Assembly: GCA_004020365.1 (NCBI GenBank)
Contig: SAQR01000008.1
Span: 85,782 to 149,781, forward strand
Length of the DNA stretch: 64,000 nucleotides
Reading direction: 5' to 3'
Source of the DNA: Mesorhizobium sp.
GTDB lineage: Bacteria > Pseudomonadota > Alphaproteobacteria > Rhizobiales > Rhizobiaceae
How positions within the stretch are numbered: position 1 is the first letter of the stretch; each line of letters opens with the position of its first letter. Below, in pieces: positions 17,835 through 26,719 of this stretch. The translations under genes were made by a program, and so were the position numbers. The notes beneath the pieces were generated by a model. That model was given only the letters and a program-made list of their open reading frames with translations. It was not told where the DNA came from and did no database searches.

Positions 17835-18326
17835 ATGATGTTCGTTCGCACCGCTGGCGAGCGCGATCTTGCCGCCGTCCGGGCGCTGCTGGTCGAAACG
17901 TGGCATGCCACCTATGACGTTATCTATGGTGCTGCCAAAGTCACCGAGATCACGGATGAATGGCATTCGATCGCCTCGCTCAAGGCGCGGCTGACACGGC
18001 CGAACTCCGAATTCCTGGTCGCGGACGACGGCCAGCGCATTGGTGGGATGGCTTTCGCCGCAGCCACCACGGATGCCAAGATCGTCATGCTGAACCAGCT
18101 CTACGTGAATCCGGCCTGCCAGAGGCAAGGGATCGGCGAGGCGCTGCTGGAAGAGGTCGAGGTGAGCTTTCCGGAGGCACGGACGCTGCGTGTCGAAGTG
18201 GAAGAGGCAAACGCTCCGGCCGTCGCCTTCTACCGCTCGAAAGGGTTTTTGCCCGCCGGCAACACCGCTGACTGTGGCGGTGGCTCAGGGCTGCCGGCGC
18301 TGATTTTGGAAAAGGCGATCGGATAG
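17835..18326 (+). CDS. GNAT family N-acetyltransferase
   Basis: 163 residues, starting one base after the gatB stop, so probably translationally coupled. Acetyl-CoA loop QRQGIGEALLEEVE (Q/R-x-x-G-x-G/A) and the C-terminal NAPAVAFYRSKGF are standard GNAT motifs. Acceptor unknown. Two adjacent ATG codons could serve as start. Confidence 0.88.
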   Translation: MMFVRTAGERDLAAVRALLVETWHATYDVIYGAAKVTEITDEWHSIASLKARLTRPNSEFLVADDGQRIGGMAFAAATTDAKIVMLNQLYVNPACQRQGIGEALLEEVEVSFPEARTLRVEVEEANAPAVAFYRSKGFLPAGNTADCGGGSGLPALILEKAIG

Positions 18327-18454
18327 ATTTGCCTGGCCTGACAGGTCGCAGTCAGTTGCGTTTCTTGAGCAGCTGCGACGGTCGGTTGCGGGCAGCCGCC
18401 CGAATTGAATTACGGTGAATTCAGCAGCGGCTAACGCTGAGGCAAAAAAGCATG

Positions 18455-18488
18455 GTGCGGCGCACAAAAATATTGCAATGCACTGCAG
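18455..18488 (+). promoter_or_regulatory. possible PhaR-type operator upstream of the phasin gene
   Basis: GTGCGGCGCAC palindrome (18,455-18,465) and TTGCAATGCACTGCAG (18,473-18,488) lie 75-110 bases before the phasin start. PhaR repressors of polyhydroxyalkanoate granule genes are known to bind TGC/GCA-rich repeats. Assignment rests only on motif style and position. Confidence 0.3.
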
Positions 18489-18562
18489 ATGCCGTAACGT
18501 CATGGTCCTAGATGAACGAGACGGCTTTTCAAAAAGGCCGCCCACCGCAAAGGATGGAAACT

Positions 18563-19015
18563 ATGACCAAGACCGCCGATAAAACTGCTGAAATCACCGA
18601 GAACGCAAAAGTCCCGACCGAGGCAACCGATCAGATCCTCGCTGTCGCCGAAAAGGGAGTCGAGCAGTCGAAAGAAGCCTTGTCGAAATTGGCGACCGGC
18701 GCCGAGGCGACCCAGAAGGCTCTTGAGTCGTCCTTCGAAACAGCCAGGACCGCTAGCAATGAGCTGTCGCTGAAGACGCTCGCCGCTGTGCGCGAAAATG
18801 TTGAGGCCAGCTTTTCTCACCTCGAAGCCCTGGTTGCCGTGAAATCGCCCTCCGAATTCGTCGAACTGCAGACGGCCTTCTTGCGCCAGCAAATGGAAAA
18901 GACGGTCGAGCAGGGCAAGGAGCTTCAGGTGGCGGCGACGAAAGCCGCAGAAGACGTATCCAAGCCGATCAAGGATGTCTACGAGAAGGCGTTGAAGGAT
19001 CTCAAGGTCGCCTGA
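18563..19015 (+). CDS. phasin family protein
   Basis: 150 residues, all helical and without a signal peptide. LESSFETARTASNELSLK, then SHLEALVAVKSPSEFVELQT and FLRQQMEKTVEQGKEL, is the phasin signature. Phasins coat polyhydroxybutyrate granules and control their size. Start chosen at 18,563, with AGGATGG six bases upstream; two earlier in-frame ATGs lack a better site. Confidence 0.88.
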   Translation: MTKTADKTAEITENAKVPTEATDQILAVAEKGVEQSKEALSKLATGAEATQKALESSFETARTASNELSLKTLAAVRENVEASFSHLEALVAVKSPSEFVELQTAFLRQQMEKTVEQGKELQVAATKAAEDVSKPIKDVYEKALKDLKVA

Positions 19016-19026
19016 TTGGCCCTAAT

Positions 19027-19153
19027 GCACGGTCGCGCAAAAGCACGCCCTCGGGCTTGAACCGAGGGTGCGAAGCGGTTTTGCGATAGCGACATGCATA
19101 AAAACAAGAACTTAAAGCGCGTCGCATGAATCCATCCAAACGGCACGCGCTTT
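19027..19153. repeat. dispersed palindromic repeat, copy 2, between phasin gene and panC
   Basis: Two nested hairpins: GCCCTCGG-GCTTGAA-CCGAGGGT inside a GCGCAAAAGC...GCGGTTTTGC outer stem, and AAAGCGCGT (19,114) facing ACGCGCTTT (19,145). The second reaches the panC stop codon. The first half repeats words seen at 1913-1960 and 40,405-40,475. It likely serves as the 3' end for both convergent transcripts. Confidence 0.6.
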
Positions 19154-20003
19154 AGGCAGCGGGAACTTCCACATTGTCGATCAGCCTGGTCTTGCCCAGC
19201 CAGGCGGCTGCGAGCAGGCGTCCGTCGCGGTTTGGCCGCCACGGGGCGAGCGTCAGGCTCTCGCGCGCCGCGACATAATCGACTTTGTCGAAGCCGGCCT
19301 CGACCAGCGCGCGGCTGGCATCGGCGGTCGCGCTGTCTTCATCCGCGCCTGCTGCGAGTGCGGTCGCCGCCCGGCGCAAGATGGCGTTGAGCTGGCGCGC
19401 CACCGCAAGCTCGGCATCGCCGAGATAGGCGTTGCGTGACGACATGGCGAGCCCATGCGCGTCGCGTATTGTTGGCGCGCCGATGATGTCCACCGGCAGA
19501 TCAAGATCGCTGCAGAGCTGCCTGACGACGCAAAGCTGCTGGTAGTCCTTTTCGCCAAAAACCGCGCAGTCGGGCGACGCCTGCAGGAAGAGTTTTGCCA
19601 CGACCGTTGCGACGCCGTCGAAGAAGGTCGGCCGAAAATCCGATTCTAGCCCTGCGGCTGGCCCACCGACCGCGATCCTTGTGGCGAAGCCGGCCGGGTA
19701 CATCTGCGACACACCAGGGGTGAAGGCAAGTTGTGCGCCGGCCTCGGCCAGCCGATCGAGATCGCGGCCGAGCTGGCGCGGATATTTGTCGAGATCTTCG
19801 CTCGGCGCGAACTGGGCAGGGTTGACGAAGATCGAGACAATGCAGCGATCGGCCTTCTCCAGCGCGATCCTGATCAGCGAGACATGGCCGTCATGCAGCG
19901 CACCCATGGTCGGCACCATGGCAAGGCTTAGGCCATCGCGACGCCAGTCGCGGATTTGTGCGCGAAGGGCGGCGACGCTGTCGACGACGAGAAGCCGGCT
20001 CAT
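19152..20003 (-). CDS. panC: pantothenate synthetase
   Basis: 283 residues, the usual length. Joins pantoate and beta-alanine using ATP in the last step of vitamin B5 synthesis. VPTMGALHDGHVSLIR carries the HIGH-type motif, FVNPAQFAPSEDLDKYPR binds ATP, FGEKDYQQLCVVRQ and the late AMSSRNAYL (KMSKS-like position) complete the nucleotidyltransferase site. Start overlaps the panB stop by four bases (ATGA), so the two are translationally coupled. Confidence 0.95.
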   Translation of the reverse strand: MSRLLVVDSVAALRAQIRDWRRDGLSLAMVPTMGALHDGHVSLIRIALEKADRCIVSIFVNPAQFAPSEDLDKYPRQLGRDLDRLAEAGAQLAFTPGVSQMYPAGFATRIAVGGPAAGLESDFRPTFFDGVATVVAKLFLQASPDCAVFGEKDYQQLCVVRQLCSDLDLPVDIIGAPTIRDAHGLAMSSRNAYLGDAELAVARQLNAILRRAATALAAGADEDSATADASRALVEAGFDKVDYVAARESLTLAPWRPNRDGRLLAAAWLGKTRLIDNVEVPAA

Positions 20004-20845
20004 TCTTTGTTCTTGTCGGCTGTGGCGGAAAAGACGTGGTCCGGGCTCGGAAAAGTCCGGCTGCGCACTTCCGCTGCATAGCTGGCTGCTGCCTGCGATA
20101 TGACGCTGCGCAGGTCGGCATATTGCTTGACGAATTTCGGCACCCGGTCAACGGTCAGGCCGACCATGTCGTCGATGACCAGGATCTGGCCGTCGCAGTC
20201 GCCGCTGGCGCCGATACCGATGGTTGGAATGGAAATGTGCCGGGTGAGGTCGGCGGCGACGGTCTCGACGGTGCCTTCGATGACCACCGAGAACGCGCCG
20301 GCCTTTTCGACCGCTTCGGCGTCGCGATAAAGGGCAGCCACATTCTCGTCGGTCCGGCCCTTGATCCTGTAGCCGCCATCGCTTTCCACCGATTGCGGCT
20401 GCAAGCCGATATGTCCCATGACCGGAATGCCGGCAGCGACAATCGCCGCAATCTGTCGGGCAACTGTGACGCCACCCTCCAGCTTGACGGCCTGGCAACC
20501 GGTTTCGTCGATGATCCGCTGCGCCGAGGCAACGGCTTGGCGCGGCGTTGCCTCATAGCTCCCGGCCGGCATGTCGACCACCACACAGGCCTTGGCTGAC
20601 CCTCGCATCACCGCTTGTCCGTGGGCGATCATCATCTCCAGCGAGGCGCCCAGCGTGGTCTTGTGGCCATGGAGAACCATGGCGACGCTGTCGCCGACCA
20701 GAAGCAGGTCGACATGATCGTCGAGCAGGCGAGCGATGGGATAGGTATAGGCGGTGAGGCAGACGACCGGCACGCCGCCCTTGCGCAGGCGAATGGAGCT
20801 GGCACTGATCCGCGGATCCGCGCCGGATGCGTCTGTGGCCATCAT
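20000..20845 (-). CDS. panB: 3-methyl-2-oxobutanoate hydroxymethyltransferase
   Basis: 281 residues. Transfers a hydroxymethyl group from 5,10-methylene-THF to ketoisovalerate, making ketopantoate. Seen: CLTAYTYPIARLLDD, LLVGDSVAMVLHG with the Mg-binding Asp, VVDMPAGSYEAT, VKLEGG and GHIGLQPQSV. First gene of the panB-panC operon; panD, which makes beta-alanine, is not in the window. Confidence 0.95.
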   Translation of the reverse strand: MMATDASGADPRISASSIRLRKGGVPVVCLTAYTYPIARLLDDHVDLLLVGDSVAMVLHGHKTTLGASLEMMIAHGQAVMRGSAKACVVVDMPAGSYEATPRQAVASAQRIIDETGCQAVKLEGGVTVARQIAAIVAAGIPVMGHIGLQPQSVESDGGYRIKGRTDENVAALYRDAEAVEKAGAFSVVIEGTVETVAADLTRHISIPTIGIGASGDCDGQILVIDDMVGLTVDRVPKFVKQYADLRSVISQAAASYAAEVRSRTFPSPDHVFSATADKNKE

Positions 20846-21092
20846 TCCCTCCCTCGACCGTCAGTCAGGCTGGGTACCTGCATGCGGCGCGCTGAGCTTT
20901 AGAAAGACCGGGCAGCCTTGGCAAGGCATGCCTCGACAGGATGCGAAAGGCTTGCCACGGTGCGTCGGTTTCCGACGGCCATTTGCGCGGCTCGTGCGGC
21001 AAAACCCTTGCCTTGGTGATGGCCTGACGCCATAAGCAGGAAACAGGCGCCGCCGCGACGACTGCCGCGAGGATTTGGGCACGAGGATTTGG

Positions 21093-21491
21093 ATGAAGAC
21101 TTTTCTTCTGCAATTTTTCACCTGGTGGAACAGCCAGACGCTGGGCACGCGCTTCCACACCTGGCGGCATGGCAAGAAAGTCGGGCAGGACGAGGCTGGC
21201 AACGTCTACTACGAGGGTGGTGTCGATTCGGAAGGCCGCACACGCCGCTGGGTCATCTATCGCGACTATTCGGAAGCCTCGATGATTCCGCCCGGCTGGC
21301 ATGGCTGGATGCATCACCGCGTCGACACGCCGCCGCCGAGCGAAAACTACAAGCCACGCGACTGGCAGAAGCCGCATCAGCCGAACCTTACCGGAAGTGC
21401 CGCCGCCTATCGCCCCAAGGGCTCCATACTCAGCAATCAGCACCGCCCGCAGGTGACCGGCGATTACGACGCCTGGACGCCGGGATCGTAA
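21093..21491 (+). CDS. NDUFA12-like NADH:ubiquinone oxidoreductase subunit
   Basis: 132 residues. MKTFLLQFFTWWNSQTLGTR opens the protein, followed by GNVYYEGG and RRWVIYRDYSEASMIPPGWH, the hallmark of the NDUFA12/B17.2 family. In alphaproteobacteria this is an accessory subunit of respiratory complex I. It is encoded away from the nuo cluster, as is usual. Start at the ATG following GAGG. Confidence 0.9.
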   Translation: MKTFLLQFFTWWNSQTLGTRFHTWRHGKKVGQDEAGNVYYEGGVDSEGRTRRWVIYRDYSEASMIPPGWHGWMHHRVDTPPPSENYKPRDWQKPHQPNLTGSAAAYRPKGSILSNQHRPQVTGDYDAWTPGS

Positions 21492-21616
21492 CCGCTCGTC
21501 GAGACGGATCGGTCCTTTATCGCCACAATTGGCGTTTAGCTGCTTGTCGATCTGACAGCAGCGACTAGCCTTGGGCGCGATAGAATCGACCCGGGCGCAA
21601 ACCACCGGATCCCTAC

Positions 21617-22243
21617 ATGAGCATTTTCAGCCGAATTTCGATGGGCGGACTGACGGTGGCCGCCGCTTTTGTCGCTTGCACCATTGCCGCCGCACAGACG
21701 CTGGAGGCGCCAGTGGACCCGGGGGCACCGATGGAGTTGGAGCCGCCAATGGACCCGGGGGCGCCGACGGAATTTGAGGCACCAGTGGATCCGGGGGCGC
21801 CGACGGAATTTGAGGCACCAGTGGATCCGGATGCGCCAATGGAACCGGATGCGGCCGTGGAACCGGATATGACAGCTCCTGCGGCACCGGCGGCACCGCA
21901 ACGCATCACCAATCCTGTCGCCGAATTCGCCGGCATCGACAAGATCACCGGCCGCATTATCACCTTCGATGTCTATATCGACGAGACGGTGCAGTTCGGC
22001 GCTTTGCAGGTGACGCCGCGCATCTGCTATTCGCGGCCGCAAACCGAAGAGCCAAAGACCGATTCCTTCGTCGAGGTCGATGAGATCACGCTGGATCGCA
22101 AGATCCGCCGCATCTTCACCGGCTGGATGTTTGCCGAAAGCCCTGGCCTCAACGCCGTCGAGCACGCGGTCTACGACGTCTGGCTGAAGGGCTGCAAGCA
22201 GAAGTCGCAGGTGCCGGCACCCGACGCGGCCAAAACCAATTAG
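21617..22243 (+). CDS. DUF2155 protein with repeat-rich linker
   Basis: 208 residues with a signal peptide (GGLTVAAAFVACTIAAAQ). Residues ~33-80 are four acidic Pro-rich 12-residue repeats (EAPVDPGAPTEF type). The C-terminal ~110 residues are DUF2155: ITNPVAEFAGIDKITGRI, FGALQVTPRICYSRP, and FTGWMFAESPGLNAVEH. The family is periplasmic, of unknown function. Lies 125 bases after the NDUFA12-like gene. Confidence 0.88.
   Translation: MSIFSRISMGGLTVAAAFVACTIAAAQTLEAPVDPGAPMELEPPMDPGAPTEFEAPVDPGAPTEFEAPVDPDAPMEPDAAVEPDMTAPAAPAAPQRITNPVAEFAGIDKITGRIITFDVYIDETVQFGALQVTPRICYSRPQTEEPKTDSFVEVDEITLDRKIRRIFTGWMFAESPGLNAVEHAVYDVWLKGCKQKSQVPAPDAAKTN
21713..21856 (+). repeat. four tandem 36-base repeats in the DUF2155 gene
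   Basis: Units start at 21,713, 21,749, 21,785 and 21,821; each encodes V-D-P-G-A-P-x-E-x-E-x-P or a close variant. Units two and three are almost identical over GATCCGGGGGCGCCGACGGA. Length is a whole number of codons, so copy-number change keeps the frame. Confidence 0.9.
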
Positions 22244-22345
22244 AAGCTTGGGGCCGGGATCGCCTGTTCGGGATCCCTACTGAGCCTTCCGGAACCGCCT
22301 TATTCTCCGTGCGTTGGTCATGGCTGGCGTTACGGAGATGTTCCC

Positions 22346-22714
22346 ATGATGGCCAACAAGAACGAACTCCTCGATCTCGAAAAAGGATTCTGGACCGGCG
22401 ACGCTGCCTATTTCAAAGCCAATGCCGATACCAAATGCCTCGTGGCTTTCCCAAACATGGCGCAAGCGATGAGCAACGCCGATCTGGCCGAAACCGCGAC
22501 GGAACCGAATCGCTGGCGCGATCTCGACATCGACCTCAAGGGCATCGTCGAGCCGGGCAGCGACATTGTCATGCTGACCTATGAGGCCCATGCCACTCGC
22601 GAGAATGGCGAGCCTTATGCGGCGCTGGTCAGCACCGGCTACGTCCATCGCGTCAATGGCTGGAAGATGATGTTCCACGCGCAGACGCCGCTTGAGCCTG
22701 CCGCAAAAACCTGA
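22346..22714 (+). CDS. DUF4440/NTF2-like family protein
   Basis: 122 residues with the cone-shaped NTF2-like layout: an N-terminal helix (NELLDLEKGFWTGDAAYF), a central strand pair, and a final VSTGYVHRVNGWKMMFHAQT typical of DUF4440. Cytoplasmic, probably a small ligand-binding protein or enzyme; not assignable further. Either of two adjacent ATG codons may be the start. Confidence 0.72.
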   Translation: MMANKNELLDLEKGFWTGDAAYFKANADTKCLVAFPNMAQAMSNADLAETATEPNRWRDLDIDLKGIVEPGSDIVMLTYEAHATRENGEPYAALVSTGYVHRVNGWKMMFHAQTPLEPAAKT

Positions 22715-22739
22715 CCAAGAACCCGACCTTTGGCGCAGA

Positions 22740-23357
22740 TCATGGGAAAAACACCGCCTCGCCCTTCAGCGCGTCGGCCAGCATCTTTTCGTATTTGCCC
22801 CTTGGCACGTCGACCGCGCCGAAGCGTTTGAGGTGCTCGGTGGTGAACTGCGTGTCGAGCAAGGCGAAGTGTCGTTGCTTCAGGCGTTCGACCAGGTGCA
22901 CCAAACAGACCTTCGACGCGTCCGTTTCCCTGGCGAACATGCTTTCGCCGAAGAACACCCGGCCGAGCGACACGCCGTAGAGGCCGCCAACCAGCCGACC
23001 TTCGCGCCAGGCTTCGACCGAATGGCAATGGCCCATCCGATGGAGTTCGACATAGGCCTCACGGATCGGCGCATTGATCCAGGTCGACCGGCGTTCCTCG
23101 CGCCGCTCGGCGCAGCCGTCGATGGTCGCCTCGAAATCAAAATCGAAACGGATATTGAACAGGTTTTTCCGGATCGCCTTCCTCAGGCTTTTGGGCGTGT
23201 GAAAACCATCCAGCGGGATGATGCCGCGCGTCTCCGGCCGCACCCAGAACACTTCGGGATCGGTGGCGCTTTCGGCCATCGGAAAGACGCCCGAGGCGTA
23301 GGCCTTGAGCAACAGGTCGGTCGGGATGCGATAGCCTGGCGCGTAGGGACGGGTCAT
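22740..23357 (-). CDS. aat: leucyl/phenylalanyl-tRNA--protein transferase
   Basis: 205 residues. Adds Leu or Phe to N-terminal Lys/Arg of proteins, marking them for ClpAP through the N-end rule. Seen: [36 protein letters not shown]-like [43 protein letters not shown] and LLDTQF. Next to accC but with a 29-base gap on the same strand, so possibly the last gene of that operon. Confidence 0.95.
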   Translation of the reverse strand: MTRPYAPGYRIPTDLLLKAYASGVFPMAESATDPEVFWVRPETRGIIPLDGFHTPKSLRKAIRKNLFNIRFDFDFEATIDGCAERREERRSTWINAPIREAYVELHRMGHCHSVEAWREGRLVGGLYGVSLGRVFFGESMFARETDASKVCLVHLVERLKQRHFALLDTQFTTEHLKRFGAVDVPRGKYEKMLADALKGEAVFFP

Positions 23358-23386
23358 CGCGCCATTATATTCTATAAGTTCACGTC

Positions 23387-24730
23387 CTAATCCTCATCGG
23401 CCAGATATTTTTCCAGCCAGTGGATGTCATACTCGCCATTGGCGATATCGGCATTGCCGACGAGATCGCGAAACAGCGGCAGCGTCGTCTTGATGCCGTC
23501 GACGACGAATTCGTCGAGCGCCCGCCGCAGCCGCATCATGCATTCGACGCGATTGCGGCCGTGCACGATCAGCTTGCCGATCAAGCTGTCGTAGTAGGGC
23601 GGGATCTTGTAGCCGGAATAGACGCCGGAATCGACACGGATGCCGAGGCCGCCCGGCGTGTGGAAGTGGGTGATCGTGCCGGGCGAGGGGGTGAATGTGC
23701 GCGGATCCTCGGCATTGATGCGGCATTCGATGGCGTGGCCCTGAAAGCGGATCTCTTCCTGGCGCATGGAAAGCCCGCCGCCCGAGGCGACGCGGATCTG
23801 CTCGTGCACGAGGTCGATGCCGGTGATTGCCTCCGTCACTGGATGCTCGACCTGCAGGCGCGTATTCATCTCGATGAAATAGAACTCGCCGTTCTCATAG
23901 AGGAATTCGATGGTGCCGGCGCCGGAGTAGCCGAGATCGGCGATCGCCCTGGCACAGACGCCGCCGATATGCGCGCGCTCCTCGGCATTGAGCGCCGGCG
24001 AGGGCGCCTCTTCCCAGACTTTTTGGTGGCGGCGCTGCAGCGAGCAGTCGCGTTCGCCGAAATGCACGCCGTGGCCGGCACCGTCGCCGAACACCTGGAC
24101 CTCGATGTGGCGCGGCTTTTCGAGGTATTTTTCGATGTAGACGGCGTCGTCGCCGAAGGCAGCACCGGCTTCCGAGCGCGCCGTCTGCAGCGCGACGACA
24201 AGATCGGCTTCGCTGCGCGCCACCTTCATGCCGCGTCCGCCGCCGCCGGCCGACGCCTTGATGATCACGGGATAGCCGATCTCGGCGGCGATGCGTCTGG
24301 CTTCCTTTTCCTCGGTGACCGCCCCGTCGGAGCCGGGCACTACCGGAATGCCGAGGCGCTTTGCGGTGCGCTTGGCTTCGATCTTGTCGCCCATGACGCG
24401 GATGTGATCGCCGGACGGGCCGATGAAGGTGATGTTGTGAGCGGCGAGGATATCGGCGAATTTGGCATTCTCCGACAGGAATCCGTAGCCCGGATGCACC
24501 GCGTCGGCGCCGGTGATCTCGCACGCCGCGACGATCTGGTGGATGTTGAGATAGCTGTCGCGCGACGGCGGCGGGCCAATGCAGACGCTCTCGTCGGCGA
24601 GCCGCACATGCATGGCGTCGGCGTCGGCGGTGGAATGCACCACCACCGTCTGGATGCCGAGCTCCTTGCAGGCGCGCAGCACCCTCAGAGCGATTTCGCC
24701 GCGATTGGCGATAAGGATTTTCTGGAACAT
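23387..24730 (-). CDS. accC: acetyl-CoA carboxylase biotin carboxylase subunit
   Basis: 447 residues, normal length. Carboxylates biotin on AccB using ATP and bicarbonate, the first half-reaction of fatty acid synthesis. Seen: [32 protein letters not shown], the Gly-rich ATP-grasp loop [48 protein letters not shown] and a C-terminal biotin carboxylase domain. Downstream of accB by 19 bases. Confidence 0.97.
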   Translation of the reverse strand: MFQKILIANRGEIALRVLRACKELGIQTVVVHSTADADAMHVRLADESVCIGPPPSRDSYLNIHQIVAACEITGADAVHPGYGFLSENAKFADILAAHNITFIGPSGDHIRVMGDKIEAKRTAKRLGIPVVPGSDGAVTEEKEARRIAAEIGYPVIIKASAGGGGRGMKVARSEADLVVALQTARSEAGAAFGDDAVYIEKYLEKPRHIEVQVFGDGAGHGVHFGERDCSLQRRHQKVWEEAPSPALNAEERAHIGGVCARAIADLGYSGAGTIEFLYENGEFYFIEMNTRLQVEHPVTEAITGIDLVHEQIRVASGGGLSMRQEEIRFQGHAIECRINAEDPRTFTPSPGTITHFHTPGGLGIRVDSGVYSGYKIPPYYDSLIGKLIVHGRNRVECMMRLRRALDEFVVDGIKTTLPLFRDLVGNADIANGEYDIHWLEKYLADED

Positions 24731-24749
24731 TTTTCGGCTGTTCCCGGCT

Positions 24750-25208
24750 CTATTCGATCACGACGAGCGGCATGCCATATTCGACCGGCTGCGCATCCTC
24801 GAACAGGATCGCCGTCACCGTTCCGGCACGGGGCGAGGGGATCTGGTTCATCGTCTTCATCGCTTCGATGATCAGCAGCGTCTGGCCTTCCTTGACCTGT
24901 TGGCCGACCTCGATGAACGCCTTGGCGTCGGGCGATGGCGCCAGGTAGGCGGTGCCGACCATGGGCGAGGCCACTGCGTTCTTGGACACGTCGGCTGCTG
25001 CCGGGGCGGCTGCCGCCGACGGCTGCGCTGCCGGCGGCGCATAGGCGGGCTGCGGTGCGGCGACCGCATGGACGGCCGGCGCCTGTCGCGACACGCGCAC
25101 CTTCAAGTCGCCCAGCTCGACCTCGATCTCGGTGAGGTTGGTGTCGTTCAGTATGCCCGCCAGATCGCGGATAAGCTGCTGGTCAACACCATTCTTCTTT
25201 ATCGACAT
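24750..25208 (-). CDS. accB: biotin carboxyl carrier protein of acetyl-CoA carboxylase
   Basis: 152 residues. N-terminal dimer helix ([20 protein letters not shown]), an Ala/Pro-rich swinging linker (~43-75), and a biotinyl domain with the modified lysine at residue 118 in [11 protein letters not shown]. The motif is EAMKT rather than the common EAMKM. Start at 25,208 has AAGG ten bases upstream; an ATG at 25,238 overlapping the aroQ stop (ATGA) is an alternative that would add ten residues. Confidence 0.95.
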   Translation of the reverse strand: MSIKKNGVDQQLIRDLAGILNDTNLTEIEVELGDLKVRVSRQAPAVHAVAAPQPAYAPPAAQPSAAAAPAAADVSKNAVASPMVGTAYLAPSPDAKAFIEVGQQVKEGQTLLIIEAMKTMNQIPSPRAGTVTAILFEDAQPVEYGMPLVVIE

Positions 25209-25234
25209 TTTCGAGCCTTCTGTTTGTTGGCCGG

Positions 25235-25669
25235 TCATAGGCGTGCGGCCAGCGCCTGCAGCGCCAGTGTGTAGCCGAGCGGCCCGAACCCACAGATCAC
25301 GCCGACGGCGACCGGCGAGACCATGGAAACGTGGCGGAATGCTTCCCGCGCATGGATGTTGGAAAGATGAACTTCGGCGACGGGCAATGGCGCGACGGAG
25401 CGGATGGCGTCGTGAATGGCGATCGAGGTGTGGCTGTAGGCGCCCGGATTGATGACGATGCCGACAGCCTTGTCGGCGGCTTCCTGTATCCAGTCGACGA
25501 GGTCGCCCTCATGGTTCGACTGACGGAAATCGATCTCGAGCCCAAGTGCCGCACCTGCCTGTTTGCAATCGTCGGCGATCGCGGCCAGCGTCTTGCCGCC
25601 ATAGATGCCAGGCTCGCGCTTGCCGAGCGCGTTGAGGTTGGGACCGTTCAGGACGAAAACCGTTTTCAA
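25235..25669 (-). CDS. aroQ: type II 3-dehydroquinate dehydratase
   Basis: 144 residues from a TTG start at 25,669 (preceded by AAAGG); a GTG 18 bases upstream would add six residues. Dehydrates 3-dehydroquinate in the shikimate route. Signature [20 protein letters not shown], the catalytic Tyr in that stretch, [29 protein letters not shown] and [17 protein letters not shown] are all present. Leads the aroQ-accB-accC cluster common in proteobacteria. Confidence 0.94.
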   Translation of the reverse strand: MKTVFVLNGPNLNALGKREPGIYGGKTLAAIADDCKQAGAALGLEIDFRQSNHEGDLVDWIQEAADKAVGIVINPGAYSHTSIAIHDAIRSVAPLPVAEVHLSNIHAREAFRHVSMVSPVAVGVICGFGPLGYTLALQALAARL

Positions 25670-25809
25670 AATGCCGACCTTTCCCACGCCGGCATCAGTC
25701 GGCGCGCCGGACCTCTATAATGGGCTTAGACGCCTGCGAAAAGAGCGCAAGTGGGTTCTTTCGCTGTCCACAACAGGCGAAAAATGGCTTGCGGAAAGCC
25801 AGCGGCCGA

Positions 25810-26616
25810 TCAGAGTGCGGCCTTGGCCGCCGCGATCTTCTCCGCCAGCACGTCCTGGCCGAGCGCACCGAACACCACCTCATTTCCGACCACATAGGAG
25901 GGCGTTCCGGTGATGGCCAGCTTGTTGGCAAGATCATAGGTCTTGGAGAGGGCCTCGGCGATCGACGGATCCTTCATCTTCTCGCGCAACGTCGCTTCGT
26001 TGGCGCCGAGCGAAAGCGCTACCTTGATGGCCGCTGCTTCGGTGGCGCGTCCCTGGCCGCCGAGCAACGCGTTGTGGAACTCGCCGTATTTCTCCGGCAT
26101 CATCAGGTGGAAGGCCATCGACACGACGCTCGCCTTCTGCGAATCCGGGCCGAGGATCGGGAACTCCTTGAGCACGAAGCGCAGCTCCGGATCGGCTGTC
26201 GTCAGCGTCTGCATGTCCTCCAAAGCGCGTTTGCAGTAGCCGCAATTGTAATCGTAGAACTCGACGATGGTGACCTTGCCGTTCGGATTGCCGACGACGC
26301 CATCGAAGGCCGAGTTGAAGATCTGGTCCTTGGCACCTTTGATGACCTCGAGACTGGCGACGCGCTGCGCCTCCTTCTGCTTGGCCTCGAGCGCTTCCTG
26401 AGCTTCCAGCAGCACTTCCGGGTTCTTCAGGAGATAGTCGCGGATGATGCCTTCGACTTCAGCCCGGTCGATCTTGGTGTCGGCGGAGGCTGCCTGGGCG
26501 ATCTGCGCGGCATCGGCCTTTGCCGTCTGCGGACTCCCGGTCACGAACCCAAAACCCAGCATGGCAAGAGCGACCGCCACGCCCGTGGTGCCCAGCAAAA
26601 TTGCCTTGTTCATCAT
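25810..26616 (-). CDS. DsbA/Com1-like periplasmic thiol oxidoreductase
   Basis: 268 residues. A signal or anchor segment (AILLGTTGVAVALAMLGFGF), a helical N-terminal extension ~45-95 rich in Glu/Ala/Lys, then a thioredoxin fold with the active site C125-G-Y-C128 in FYDYNCGYCKRALEDM and the cis-Pro region ITGTPSYVVGNEV. Likely oxidises or isomerises disulfides in periplasmic proteins. The N-terminal helix matches ScsC/Com1-like oligomerising DsbA relatives. Confidence 0.9.
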   Translation of the reverse strand: MMNKAILLGTTGVAVALAMLGFGFVTGSPQTAKADAAQIAQAASADTKIDRAEVEGIIRDYLLKNPEVLLEAQEALEAKQKEAQRVASLEVIKGAKDQIFNSAFDGVVGNPNGKVTIVEFYDYNCGYCKRALEDMQTLTTADPELRFVLKEFPILGPDSQKASVVSMAFHLMMPEKYGEFHNALLGGQGRATEAAAIKVALSLGANEATLREKMKDPSIAEALSKTYDLANKLAITGTPSYVVGNEVVFGALGQDVLAEKIAAAKAAL

Positions 26617-26645
26617 CGCTGATCCTCTTGCCTGGTTTCCGACCC

Positions 26646-26696
26646 GATTGGTCCGACTATCCGATTGGTTCGACTACCCGATTGGTTCGACTACTT
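26646..26696. repeat. three tandem 17-base repeats
   Basis: GATTGGTCCGACTATCC, GATTGGTTCGACTACCC and GATTGGTTCGACTACTT run head to tail between the M48 peptidase gene and the DsbA-like gene, about 30 bases before the latter's start. A phase-variable spacer or a protein-binding array are both possible. Confidence 0.85.
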
Positions 26697-26719
26697 GTCG
26701 CCGCGCACGGCCGGAAGGT

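Noticed and set aside
23420-24871. A 483-codon plus-strand frame opposite accC
   Set aside because: Antisense to a clear biotin carboxylase, with Asp/Ala/Val-rich composition typical of antisense frames in GC-rich DNA.
26646-26696. A short CRISPR or iteron origin
   Set aside because: Only three head-to-tail 17-mers without spacers, and no replication or cas gene nearby.
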